From NCBI GenBank assembly GCA_017546505.1, contig JAFYWV010000023.1, positions 1-64,000 on the forward strand: a DNA stretch of 64,000 bases, given 5' to 3'. The position numbers and the translations under genes were made by a program. This stretch comes from Bacteroidaceae bacterium. Its GTDB lineage: Bacteria; Bacteroidota; Bacteroidia; Bacteroidales; Bacteroidaceae. Below are positions 1-8,188 of the stretch, piece by piece; position 1 is the first letter of the stretch, and the number at the start of each line of letters is the position of its first letter. Below the pieces are notes generated by a model. That model was not told the DNA's origin and did no database searches. It saw nothing but the letters and a program-made list of their open reading frames with translations.

Positions 1-3
1 ATT

Positions 4-315
4 ATGAGAAAGATTAACGAAGACAAATTAGCAAAACTTTCTACTACCAACAAGATGCTTGATGACAAATACGGCACTCATGGTACAGAAACTCGCAATG
101 AATTTGACGAGCAATCTTTGGCGTGGTTTTATGGTAATATGCTCAAAGAACGTCGTATGGAGCTAAAATTGACACAGCGTGAGGTTGCAGAGAAATTAGG
201 ACGCGACCAAAGTTACATAGCACGAGTGGAAAGAGGGAAAGCAGATATTCAGTTATCAAGTTTCTTCAGGATTGCATCTATTCTTGGCATACAGTTCGTG
301 CCTTCATTTGTGTAA
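4..315 (+). CDS. XRE-family helix-turn-helix regulator (HigA-antitoxin-like)
   Basis: This 103-residue protein is a DNA-binding transcriptional regulator. Residues about 45-100 form a classic HTH_3 (XRE/Cro) fold: KERRMELKLTQREVAEKLG supplies the first helices and DQSYIARVERGKADIQLSS the recognition helix and wing. The N-terminal 40-residue extension before the HTH, containing an NEFDEQSLAW segment, resembles HigA-type antitoxins, whose toxin gene normally lies just upstream; that would fall outside the window. It could equally be a phage-type repressor, because the next two fragments look like mobile-element debris. The start codon sits three bases into the window, so a longer N-terminus cannot be excluded. 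The HTH assignment is firm; the antitoxin role is inference. Confidence 0.8.
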   Translation: MRKINEDKLAKLSTTNKMLDDKYGTHGTETRNEFDEQSLAWFYGNMLKERRMELKLTQREVAEKLGRDQSYIARVERGKADIQLSSFFRIASILGIQFVPSFV

Positions 316-338
316 AAGCAAAGATTGTATTATCTTTG
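307..338 (+). promoter_or_regulatory. Bacteroidota-type promoter
   Basis: TTTG at 307-310, a 20-bp spacer, and TATCTTTG at 331-338 give a perfect match to the -33/-7 consensus of the Bacteroidota primary sigma factor. It overlaps the last codons of the XRE gene and points toward the truncated portal-like gene. A hairpin only 12 bp downstream may stop or attenuate the transcript. Confidence 0.6.
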
Positions 339-349
339 TACCCAGTAGA

Positions 350-396
350 ACCTGCCAAGCCTCTTGACAATGCTCAAATCGGCAGGTCGTTTTATT
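350..396 (+). terminator. Hairpin with T-rich tail just after a promoter
   Basis: ACCTGCC at 350-356 pairs with GGCAGGT at 381-387, and a T-rich stretch (CGTTTTATTTT) follows. Because the upstream promoter would start transcription near 345, the transcript to this point would be only about 50 nt. It could be the terminator of the XRE gene, a leader attenuator, or the end of a small RNA. Confidence 0.45.
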
Positions 397-460
397 TTGT
401 AGTTCTGTCTTTTACCGCACCTTATATGCTCCATAATTTTGCTGAAAACAAAGCAAGATT

Positions 461-772
461 ATGGAGTTTCTTAATTTAAGCAGTGTAGAACTTTTACCCA
501 ATGCAAAGGCAAGTGCTGCCTTTACGGTGGATAGTAGCAAGGTATTCAAGGAGCAGCAGGATATACCGCCTGTTGTCATAGATGAAGGACTGTCATATAT
601 TCCGTGGGGTGCAGACAATCAAATGCCTTATGAAATACTCAATCTGATTGAGAGCGACGAGACACTATCCACCTGTCAGATGTTCAATGCCGAAGTTTGC
701 TATGGCAGTGGACTTGTTTATAACACCGACAAAACCACAACAAAGACAAGGGAGTCATTGAGTCCACGATGA
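461..772 (+). pseudogene. Truncated phage portal-like protein, N-terminal fragment
   Basis: This reading frame gives 103 residues. The segment from about 35 to 85, including YIPWGADNQMPYEILNLI and FNAEVCYGSGLVY, looks like the N-terminus of portal-type proteins found in Bacteroidales prophages, as I remember that family; this was not checked by a search. Real portal proteins are 400 residues or more, so only the first fifth is left. The last residues (after about position 94) are out of character and overlap the antisense integrase remnant at 755-880, so the deletion joint probably lies around 745-775. I read it as debris of an excised or degraded prophage, not a functional gene. Confidence 0.5.
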
Positions 773-880
773 TTTTTTTACCGCAAGTCGGGATAGTTGA
801 ATTATGATTTCAACATTACCCTTGCCTGTTGCTTGAACTCTCTTTCTGCGGTCAAAGACCACTCTCACATTTGTTGCCAT
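755..880 (-). pseudogene. Truncated tyrosine-recombinase (integrase) N-terminus
   Basis: The minus strand from 880 reads 41 codons beginning MATNVRVVFDRRKRVQATGK, followed by GNVEIIIQLSR, then a stop. This is the characteristic start of the arm-type DNA-binding domain of Bacteroidales phage and conjugative-element integrases, which normally run to about 400 residues with an R-H-R-Y catalytic domain; everything after residue about 32-40 is missing. Its 3' end overlaps the end of the portal-like fragment, so the two were joined by a deletion. It points away from tRNA-Arg, the geometry expected for an element integrated at the 3' end of that tRNA. It is too short for most gene callers. Confidence 0.6.
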
Positions 881-1195
881 AGTCTTAAAGTTTTTAGGCC
901 GAACAGTAGAAAAGCGTTAAAGATTGTTAAAAATGCGGTTTTGTGCGAATATGGCTCAAATTTCCTGAAAAAGGTACAAACTTGGTTTGCATTTTAGGGC
1001 AACTTGGTTTGTAGGTGGTTTGCATTTTTTGTCTTTTTTTGTCTTTTTTTGTCTTTCTCTGTCTGCTCAATAGTTAAACAATAAATAAATTTAAGTTACG
1101 ACTGTCTAACAAATAAACTATTGATATTCCTTTAATTACCTGTTTTAAGCATATAAAAAAAGGAAAGTAAGATAAAAAACTTACTTTCCCCTTTG
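881..1195. other. Non-coding stretch upstream of the integrase remnant, with short direct repeats
   Basis: No convincing gene was seen. ACTTGGTTTG occurs at 980-989 and 1002-1011, GGTTTGCATTTT at 984-995 and again at 1018-1029, and a TTTTTTTGTC-like decamer is repeated about three times at 1022-1055. Repeats upstream of an integrase start can be arm-type recombinase sites or operators, but here this is only a suggestion. Confidence 0.35.
1152..1190 (-). terminator. Rho-independent terminator of tRNA-Arg
   Basis: On the minus strand GGAAAGTAAG pairs with CTTACTTTCC across an AT-rich loop (plus-strand arms 1162-1171 and 1180-1189), followed by a run of seven Ts (plus-strand As 1155-1161). It lies immediately downstream of the tRNA gene. 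Confidence 0.8.
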
Positions 1196-1269
<74 letters not shown>

Positions 1270-1309
1270 TACCTATTTGCAATAGAGGGTAAATCCTCAT
1301 TTGCGTCTG

Positions 1310-1341
1310 CAAAGATAGTGTGTTTATTTCTTTGTGCCAAA
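1310..1341 (-). promoter_or_regulatory. Promoter of tRNA-Arg
   Basis: Read on the minus strand: TTTG (1341-1338), a 20-bp spacer, then TATCTTTG (1317-1310). This is a perfect Bacteroidota -33/-7 pair about 40 bp upstream of the mature tRNA 5' end. Confidence 0.75.
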
Positions 1342-1444
1342 GATTTTATTGTATTTTTTCGTCCGATTGGCAAATGAGTGTCTAATATGTATTAAAAAAG
1401 TAGTTTGTTAGCCTTGTGGCGCTGTTTGCTCTCTTACCTCTCTT

Positions 1445-2110
1445 TTATTTGAAACAGTCGAGGGTGTTTTCTATCGAATGTATTGTTATACCGCCGCGGT
1501 GCAGTGTGAGGTGTCCTGCAACTTGCAGTTCATTGAGTGCCTTGGAGATGTTGAGCCTTGTCTCGCATAGAAGCGTTGCAAGGCGTTCCATTTTGATGGA
1601 TATGTGTTTTTCACCCTTTTGCGTTTCGCAACGGTTGGCAATGAATTGCACTATGCGCCCGGCAATGTCTGTGCTGTCGTAGTGCCATATACGTTCGATT
1701 GTCTGCTGAGTCTTGTGGCTGATGATGTTCAAAAGGTTTATGGTGAAGATGTTGTGTCTTGACAGTTCACCAAAGATGTATTGTTTGTTAATGGAGAGTA
1801 TTGTGCAGTTGTTTTTTGCAATATAGTCTCTTTTGTATTCTGTGTCGTAACCGAAAAGTGAATATGGCTCAATCGTATATGGTGCTCCCAGTTCCTCGGT
1901 TATGTGGTAGCTGTTGTCGGGGGCTTGGGATATGCCGGATATCTTTCCTTGTATGAGGATTGTGAATTTGTCACATTTCTCTCCCTGACGCAGTATAATC
2001 TCGCCGTCAGCATATCGCTTGAATTCGAGGGTGACCTTGCCAAGTATTGATGTTATGTCGTCCTTGCTCATACCTTGAAAATATGGCAAGCATAAAAGTG
2101 ATTCGTACAT
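1445..2110 (-). CDS. Crp/Fnr-family transcriptional regulator
   Basis: This 221-residue protein has the two-domain Crp/Fnr layout. Residues about 10-125 form a cyclic-nucleotide-binding-type beta barrel (YADGEIILRQGEKCDKFTIL, then GKISG), a long dimerisation helix covers about 125-150, and a C-terminal winged helix spans about 155-215 (IKMERLATLLCETRLNISKA as the HTH, HRGGITI as the wing). There is no cysteine cluster of the Fnr iron-sulfur type and no clear cAMP pocket, so the effector is unknown. It is transcribed divergently from the GH85 gene, with a 234-bp shared upstream region, and may regulate it; that is inference from position only. Confidence 0.85.
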   Translation of the reverse strand: MYESLLCLPYFQGMSKDDITSILGKVTLEFKRYADGEIILRQGEKCDKFTILIQGKISGISQAPDNSYHITEELGAPYTIEPYSLFGYDTEYKRDYIAKNNCTILSINKQYIFGELSRHNIFTINLLNIISHKTQQTIERIWHYDSTDIAGRIVQFIANRCETQKGEKHISIKMERLATLLCETRLNISKALNELQVAGHLTLHRGGITIHSIENTLDCFK

Positions 2111-2304
2111 TGTCGTCAGTTTTTTATTTACTAACCGCTAATTTAGGCAAATAGTGTATAAGAACCGGCTATTTCATAATTTTTAACTTTTAAATATGTT
2201 TAGTGTGCAACTATTGATTGCCTGTGATTATTGCCGTGATTTGGCTAAAATTCTTTGATATTGTATTTTTATAACAAAAAAATGAGTATATTAGCGCCGT
2301 TGTT

Positions 2305-2312
2305 TAGATTTG
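2305..2312 (+). promoter_or_regulatory. Candidate -7 element for the GH85 gene
   Basis: TAGATTTG matches TAnnTTTG and lies 33 bp before the GH85 start codon. No good -33 TTTG is visible 19-20 bp upstream, so activator help (for example from the divergent Crp-type regulator) is conceivable. Confidence 0.35.
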
Positions 2313-2344
2313 TTGACAAACAGAACCTTTAATAAAATATAATT

Positions 2345-5300
2345 ATGAAAAAACATTTACTAACCATTGCCGCTGCGTTCATTTCGATGACTGCAATGGC
2401 TCAGAGTGTGCCTACACACGAAAAATATGTAGACAATGGCACGCCCGACAACATCGTGACTGCCCTTAGCAAATGGGAGCCTGGCAAACCGTGGAACGGC
2501 GATGCAAGCTACGTCGATGAGAACTTCTGGATTTCCCGTGTGCCGTTGAAGAACCGTTTCCGTCCGGGTGACCAGGCGAATGATGCTCTCAACGACGAGA
2601 ACAACAAGAACTTCTGCTGGATGGCTCCTACCGGTGAGATGACAAAGAAGTGGGGCGCTTTGCCGCGTTACAATTTTGATGGTGACAACTTCAATATGTG
2701 GCAGTATGTCGACATTCACTCTAACTGGACAAACGGTTTCTGGCGTGTTCCCGGTGCGTTCAACGACGTTGCTCACAAGAATGGTGTAAAGACCGGTTGT
2801 ACCTACTTCATCGATTGGGGCACTGCTGTGAACAATACCGATGAACCGGGTAAGACTCTCTATGACTTGGCTGTTACAGGCACCAATTCATACGGCGACA
2901 AGTACAAGTATTCACGTAAACTCGTACAGTTCCTAAAATACTATGGTATCGATGGTCTCTGCTTCAACCCCGAGGGTTATTGGGGAATGCAGGTATATAA
3001 CCGTTTCATTCCTTTCCTTGCCGAGTGTCACAAGATTGCCAAGGAACTTGGTCATCCTTTCCACGTGGATTGGTATGCCTTCGTTACCAATAACGGTGGT
3101 TTGAGCGACAACGGCTGTAAACTGAACAGCAACAACCAGAACTGGTTCCACCATCAAACGACAAACCAGCCTGTGACCGATGTCTATTTCCTCAACTATA
3201 ACTGGACCGAGGGTGGTTTGGCCGAGAGCGCCCAGACTGCTGCGAACCTTGGCCGTTCTACATTTGACGTATACGCCGGCTTTGATATGCAAGGCCGTGG
3301 TTACGGAAAGAACGGCAATGCGGGTTGGACTGCTTTGATGCGTCAGCCTGTCAGTATTGTTGTGTGGGGTGCCCACGACCGTAACCAGCTCTATGTAAGC
3401 TCTACTGAGGGTGGACAGAGCGACTATGCTGTACAGAACGAGTACCAGAAGAAACAGGAGATGCTCTTCTCGGGCGGTAACCGCAACGTGCTCAATATGC
3501 CCGGGTTGACCGATGCCAATGTGACATCATCGTTCAGCGACCTCAAGGATTGGCACGGTTATGCAACAGCTGTCATTGAGCGTTCTACACTTGACGAACT
3601 TCCTTTTGTGACACGCTTCAACTTGGGTAACGGCCGTTTCTTCAACAAGGAGGGTGTTACAACCTGGAATCACAAGTGGTACAACTATGGTATGCAGGAT
3701 TTGCTCCCGACCTGGCGTTGGTGGATTGACAATGGTGACGGCAAGACAGTGCCTGCCGATGCTGTAAACCTTGATTTCTGTTACGACGACGCTTGGTTCG
3801 CAGGTTCTTGCTTGAAAATTCACGGCGCTACACAGCGTTCCGATGTTCGTCTCTTTGCAACAAAATGGAATGTTGAGGCTGCTGACGATGAGTTCCGCCT
3901 TGTATTCAAACCAAAGAGTGCTGCAACGAATCTTGAACTGATGGTTGCGAAAGAGAATGGCGAGAACAACTTTGTATATATTCCTGTAGCCGGTGATATC
4001 AAGCCAGGTGTTTGGAACGAGGTTGTTATCAAAGCTTCCGAGGCCGGTCTTGCAGCCGGTGATGTCATTGGTTGTGTTGGTCTCTCGGTAAAGGATACCA
4101 ACGCTGCATACGAGGTTCTTCTTGGCGAGTTCGCTTTCGTTCCTGCAAGCTTCAATGAGCAGCCACAGATTCCGACAATCACTCACGCAGAGGTGATGAA
4201 ACGCTACTACAACCGTGCCGACATAAAGCTTGTGTGGTCAATGCCTACACCTGCTACACGTCCTGCCGAGTATGAGGGCTGCCCTGTATACAACGAGGAG
4301 GTCGGTGCTTGGTATTATGAAGTATATGTAAAGCAGGAGGGTCAGGAGACTCTGCTCACAACAACCACTTCTTGGGCTGCATACGTTGTCGATGCAACCT
4401 TGATTCCAAAGGTTGACAAGTTGCAGATTGGTGTGCGTGCCGTTGGTAAGGATGGTCGTGCAATGAGCGATATTGTGTGGAGCCAGGAGATTGAGGAGCC
4501 TTTGACAATGATTGAGACTCTTACTGTTGACAAGGCGATTATCAAGCCGGGCGAGGAGTTCACTATCGGTTTCGAGGATCCTAACCACGCAACTGCAACA
4601 TTCGCAATATATGATGCACTTACAGATAAGCTAGTGGCTCAGTCAAGCGCAGGTGTACTAACCTTTACAACATCATTGCCTGCAGTGGGTAGCTATGACG
4701 TCAAGGTGAGAACCGGTAATACTGTGCTTACAAACCGTTCACTCATCCTTGTTACTCCCGAGGAGACCGGTCGTCTTCCACAGATTAATGACATAACATC
4801 CGATGTTACCGAGGTTACAGGCTCCGGTCAGGAGGTTAACTTTGCAGCAGATATTGTAACCGGTACTGAATATGAAGGTACTCCTTGTACTGTTTCACAG
4901 TCGCTTTATATGAGCGAGCCTTATCAGTTCACTGTCGATGCGGCTGTAATGAGCGAATATCAGAATACCTCTTTTGCTCTTTGGTTCAAGGTAGAGAAGT
5001 TTGAGCACGCATCTTTGGGTACTTTGCTTATGACAAAGGTTAATCGTAACTATAACAATACTTGGACCGAGAATGTATGGGGTGAGATGTGGACAGCCAT
5101 CCGTCCTGCCGGCTATGCCAAGAACAACAATATCGGCCGTGACAATGCCGAGAATGAGTTGTCACTCTGTACCGATGCTCCGTATGCCGGTTATCCTAAC
5201 TATGAGCACAACAATGATGTCGATATTCTCTCTAACGGATATAGCCTTATGCCGGGTGTATGGTATCACGTTTGTGCAGTGAAGTCCGGTTATAACTTGA

Positions 5301-6151
5301 GCCTTTACCTTAATGGTAAACTCATTGCAAGCGGAACATCACGTGGAACAGGTCCAAAGGATTGGCGCGGTGCCAAGTTCTACGTGGGCGGTTCAATGAC
5401 TAACCTTGCAAGCTTGACCGGTTGGGTCGATGAGGTTCAGATATGGAGCAAGGCGCTCACAGCCGATGAGGTCAAGCGCGCGATGAGAGGTTATGCAACC
5501 GCTCCAACAAACCTTGAAGGTTACTTCACATTCGAGGAGACAAAGACCGATGGCGAGGGATATATCTACTTCCCCAATAAGGGTCAGAATGCAGCCGCTG
5601 TTCCCGGTGGTTATATGACAACCGGCAAGGAGGAGAGTGGCAAGACTACCGACTACAAGCAGAACCAGTTGACAACAACTCTTGGTGTGCCAATGCTCAC
5701 AGGTGTATTCCCCGTTAACTATGAGTCAACAAAATGGATGGTTGAGGGTGCTCACCTGAATGCTTCGACCGAGACTACAGCCAATGCTACATACAACAAT
5801 GGCGACGGTAAGTTCCCAATCACTGTTGTTGCAACAAACTCTTGGGGTTCTACAACAAAGACTATAACAGACTTTATGCTTGTTACATCTATTGAGAATG
5901 TTGCAGGTGAGGGCGGTTATATGGTCTATCCGAAGGCTTTTGAAGGAACTGCAAATGTGGTGTTCGCCGAGGATGGCTTGTTTGAGGTGGCTGTGTTTGC
6001 TGCCGACGGCAAGGTTGTGGCGAATAATGCCTTTGAGGTGCGTGCCGGTGAGCTCAGAGAGATTTCACTTGCTTCGGCCGGTTCGGGCGTGTATGTGGTT
6101 GTGATTATGAAGGATGGCGTAGCTTTGCGCTCTTTCAAAATTAAGAAATAA
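2345..6151 (+). CDS. Secreted GH85 endo-beta-N-acetylglucosaminidase with LamG-like domain and sorting tail
   Basis: This 1268-residue protein should cleave the GlcNAc-GlcNAc core of N-glycans or a related chitobiose linkage. A signal peptide covers residues 1-19 (ending AMAQ). The GH85 barrel lies at about 60-500. YYGIDGLCFNPEGYWG carries the family NxE catalytic pair (Asn208, Glu210), followed by the GH85 blocks FLNYNW, GRSTFDVYAGFDMQGRGYG and FVTRFNLGNGRFF. Residues about 500-800 are beta-sandwich and Ig-like. About 850-1055 is a LamG/concanavalin-like domain (FALWFKVEKF ... LYLNGKLIASG ... GWVDEVQIWSKAL). The final 80 residues resemble a type IX sorting domain (VAVFAADGKVV ... GVYVVVI). 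It is monocistronic and followed by a strong terminator. The family call is firm; the substrate is inferred. Confidence 0.88.
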   Translation: MKKHLLTIAAAFISMTAMAQSVPTHEKYVDNGTPDNIVTALSKWEPGKPWNGDASYVDENFWISRVPLKNRFRPGDQANDALNDENNKNFCWMAPTGEMTKKWGALPRYNFDGDNFNMWQYVDIHSNWTNGFWRVPGAFNDVAHKNGVKTGCTYFIDWGTAVNNTDEPGKTLYDLAVTGTNSYGDKYKYSRKLVQFLKYYGIDGLCFNPEGYWGMQVYNRFIPFLAECHKIAKELGHPFHVDWYAFVTNNGGLSDNGCKLNSNNQNWFHHQTTNQPVTDVYFLNYNWTEGGLAESAQTAANLGRSTFDVYAGFDMQGRGYGKNGNAGWTALMRQPVSIVVWGAHDRNQLYVSSTEGGQSDYAVQNEYQKKQEMLFSGGNRNVLNMPGLTDANVTSSFSDLKDWHGYATAVIERSTLDELPFVTRFNLGNGRFFNKEGVTTWNHKWYNYGMQDLLPTWRWWIDNGDGKTVPADAVNLDFCYDDAWFAGSCLKIHGATQRSDVRLFATKWNVEAADDEFRLVFKPKSAATNLELMVAKENGENNFVYIPVAGDIKPGVWNEVVIKASEAGLAAGDVIGCVGLSVKDTNAAYEVLLGEFAFVPASFNEQPQIPTITHAEVMKRYYNRADIKLVWSMPTPATRPAEYEGCPVYNEEVGAWYYEVYVKQEGQETLLTTTTSWAAYVVDATLIPKVDKLQIGVRAVGKDGRAMSDIVWSQEIEEPLTMIETLTVDKAIIKPGEEFTIGFEDPNHATATFAIYDALTDKLVAQSSAGVLTFTTSLPAVGSYDVKVRTGNTVLTNRSLILVTPEETGRLPQINDITSDVTEVTGSGQEVNFAADIVTGTEYEGTPCTVSQSLYMSEPYQFTVDAAVMSEYQNTSFALWFKVEKFEHASLGTLLMTKVNRNYNNTWTENVWGEMWTAIRPAGYAKNNNIGRDNAENELSLCTDAPYAGYPNYEHNNDVDILSNGYSLMPGVWYHVCAVKSGYNLSLYLNGKLIASGTSRGTGPKDWRGAKFYVGGSMTNLASLTGWVDEVQIWSKALTADEVKRAMRGYATAPTNLEGYFTFEETKTDGEGYIYFPNKGQNAAAVPGGYMTTGKEESGKTTDYKQNQLTTTLGVPMLTGVFPVNYESTKWMVEGAHLNASTETTANATYNNGDGKFPITVVATNSWGSTTKTITDFMLVTSIENVAGEGGYMVYPKAFEGTANVVFAEDGLFEVAVFAADGKVVANNAFEVRAGELREISLASAGSGVYVVVIMKDGVALRSFKIKK

Positions 6152-6167
6152 GATTCCTTGAAAATGA

Positions 6168-6205
6168 CCGGCGCCTCTCGTTTTTGCGAGGGGCGCCGGC
6201 TTGTT
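6168..6205 (+). terminator. Terminator after the GH85 gene
   Basis: CCGGCGCC at 6168-6175 pairs with GGCGCCGG at 6192-6199; the stem extends inward by five more pairs including one G-T, around a T-rich loop. TTGTTAT follows. It is strongly GC-rich compared with the surrounding sequence. Confidence 0.75.
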
Positions 6206-6297
6206 ATATGGTGCTTGCTTGAACTGTAATATTTAAAAAGTTTATGCATATTTTTGCTATTGCGACTAACTTGCATTAACTTCGCACTCTATAACTG

Positions 6298-7245
6298 ATG
6301 ATTGGGTGTCAGATGCAGAAACGCTATGAGAAATATGACTTGGTGTCGGTTGTGGGCCCTACAGCCTGCGGCAAGACCTCTTTGGCTGTGGAATTGGCTT
6401 TGGCTGTCCCTGCTGCGGAGATTATAAGCGCCGACAGCCGTCAGGTGTATCGTGGTATGGATATAGGTACGGGTAAGGATATTGCAGAGTATACACGCAA
6501 TGGTGTTACCGTGCCTTCGCATTTGCTCGATATTGTCGATGCCGGCGAGAAATACAACCTTTTTGAGTTTCAGCGTGATTTTCTTTCATCATACGAGGAT
6601 ATCAGGCAACGTGGTGCTTTCCCTGTTATGTGTGGCGGTAGCGGGCTATATGTCGAGTCGGTGCTCAAAGGGTATCGTCTTTTGCCTGTGCCCGAGAACC
6701 CGGCTTTGCGGGCAGAACTTGAGGAGAAGAGTCTTGAAGAGCTGACGGCATTGCTGGCAACATATAAGCAACTGCATAACAATACCGACACTGACAGCAA
6801 GAAACGTGCGATACGTGCCATTGAGATTGAGGAGTATTATCGTGCCTGTCCGGTCAAGGAACGTTATTTCCCACAGATAAATGCTTTGACTGTCGGCGTG
6901 ATGGTTGATAGGGAGGTGCGCCGTGAGAGGATAAGCCGTCGTCTGCGGGAGCGCCTGGAGAACGGAATGGTCGAGGAGGTGAGGCAATTGCTTGACAATG
7001 GCCTTTTGCCCGAACAGTTGATATATTATGGTTTGGAATATAAATATCTGACATTGTACCTCACCGGGGCAATGACGTATGATGATATGGCAAGTGGGCT
7101 TGAGGTTGCCATACATCAGTTTGCCAAGCGTCAGATGACGTGGTTTCGCGGAATGGAAAAACGTGGAGTGAAGATACATTGGCTCGATGGCTCTTTGCCT
7201 GCCGGGGTGTTGGTTGAACAGATAAAGAATTTGATGTATGAATGA
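6298..7245 (+). CDS. miaA: tRNA dimethylallyltransferase MiaA
   Basis: This 315-residue enzyme transfers the dimethylallyl group to N6 of A37 in tRNAs reading UNN codons. The P-loop GPTACGKTS is at residues 20-28, followed by the family blocks EIISADSRQVYRGMDIGTGK and HLLDIVDAGEKYNLFEF, and the C-terminal GLEYKYL and FAKRQMTWFRG. The length is normal. An alternative start at 6313 (MQKRYEK) would remove five residues; neither start has an obvious ribosome binding site. Its end overlaps the next gene by eight bases, so the two are probably co-transcribed. Some Bacteroidales carry two miaA copies, so this may not be the only one in the genome. Confidence 0.93.
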   Translation: MIGCQMQKRYEKYDLVSVVGPTACGKTSLAVELALAVPAAEIISADSRQVYRGMDIGTGKDIAEYTRNGVTVPSHLLDIVDAGEKYNLFEFQRDFLSSYEDIRQRGAFPVMCGGSGLYVESVLKGYRLLPVPENPALRAELEEKSLEELTALLATYKQLHNNTDTDSKKRAIRAIEIEEYYRACPVKERYFPQINALTVGVMVDREVRRERISRRLRERLENGMVEEVRQLLDNGLLPEQLIYYGLEYKYLTLYLTGAMTYDDMASGLEVAIHQFAKRQMTWFRGMEKRGVKIHWLDGSLPAGVLVEQIKNLMYE

Positions 7246-8188
7246 GGTCAATAACAGGAACAGGCGCCGCTGGGGGATTATATACAGCCCGATGATAGGT
7301 GCTCTGAGGCCAATGAAGCGGTGGAAAGAGATACGCGAGTATCTTGCCGAGAAGGAGGTTGAGTATGACTTCTTCCGTGCCGATAATGCCGCAGATGCAG
7401 AGCGTCAATCACTAAAATACGCAAATGAAGGATACGGGATACTTCTTCTTATAGGCGGTGATGGCCTGATACAGGATGCTCTGAATGGCGTTATGGCATC
7501 GGAAAGAGCAGGAGAAATAGCAGTCGGTATTGTTCCAAACGGTATTGCAAACGATTTTGCGGCCTATTGGGGGTTGTCGTCGTATGACTATAAAAGGGCT
7601 ATAGACAGTGTCTTTGCAGGGCGTGTACGCAAGGTCGATGTGGGATGTTGCTGTTATGATGCAGCCGGTGTTGAGGTTAAGCGTTACTTTCTCAATGTGC
7701 TGAATGTAGGAATGTCTGCTAATATCGTAGAACTTGCCAATAAAAAAAATACTATATTTGCCAAAATCATATACCGGCTTAGGGCTTTGTTGCATCTGTT
7801 GTTCCGGAGACAGAATTTCAATATGAGATTCCGTTTGAATAATCAGGTGGTGGATAAGAAATTTATGCTTCTCTGTGTCGGTAATTCTACGGGTTATGGT
7901 ATGACGCCCAGTGCGGTGCCTTACAATGGATGGCTTGACGTGTCGGCTATAAAGATGTCGCCATTTTTTGGGGTGCTCAAGGGGTTGCAGATGGTGCTGC
8001 GTCGCAAGATTTTGAATTTTGAACTTGTTGAGCCTTTTAGGGCTACAGAAATTACAATAGAAACGGTTGGTGGTGCAAGTATGGGAATAGACGGGCGTCC
8101 GTTCACTCCAAAATTCCCTTTGCAAGTGACTGTGATTCCAGAGAAACTGAATTTGATAATACCTACAAAAATAAAGAAACGCTTATGA
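7238..8188 (+). CDS. Diacylglycerol/lipid kinase (YegS/DagK family)
   Basis: This 316-residue protein belongs to the DAGK_cat family, which phosphorylates diacylglycerol or related lipids with ATP. The nucleotide-binding glycine-rich loop is visible as LLLIGGDGLIQDALNG at residues about 67-82, with GIVPNGIANDFA at about 92-103 (the NGTxNDFA-type block). The C-terminal half has the usual beta-sandwich with DVSAIKMSP and GIDGRPF. In canonical members the first motif reads GGDGT; here the Thr is replaced by Leu, a moderate deviation. It overlaps miaA by eight bases and kdsA by four, so it sits in a tight operon. The true lipid substrate cannot be read from sequence. Confidence 0.85.
   Translation: MNEVNNRNRRRWGIIYSPMIGALRPMKRWKEIREYLAEKEVEYDFFRADNAADAERQSLKYANEGYGILLLIGGDGLIQDALNGVMASERAGEIAVGIVPNGIANDFAAYWGLSSYDYKRAIDSVFAGRVRKVDVGCCCYDAAGVEVKRYFLNVLNVGMSANIVELANKKNTIFAKIIYRLRALLHLLFRRQNFNMRFRLNNQVVDKKFMLLCVGNSTGYGMTPSAVPYNGWLDVSAIKMSPFFGVLKGLQMVLRRKILNFELVEPFRATEITIETVGGASMGIDGRPFTPKFPLQVTVIPEKLNLIIPTKIKKRL

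Noticed and set aside
797..997. 66-codon plus-strand frame
   Set aside because: It is antisense to the integrase remnant, with unlikely composition (many Cys, His, Asn).
2111..2344. Looked for a small RNA or riboswitch before the GH85 gene
   Set aside because: It is only AT-rich promoter-like sequence with no stable stem or known aptamer core.
3527..4588. Overlapping minus-strand frames inside the GH85 gene
   Set aside because: They are rich in Cys, His and Arg, show no domain logic, and lie opposite a clear GH85 protein.
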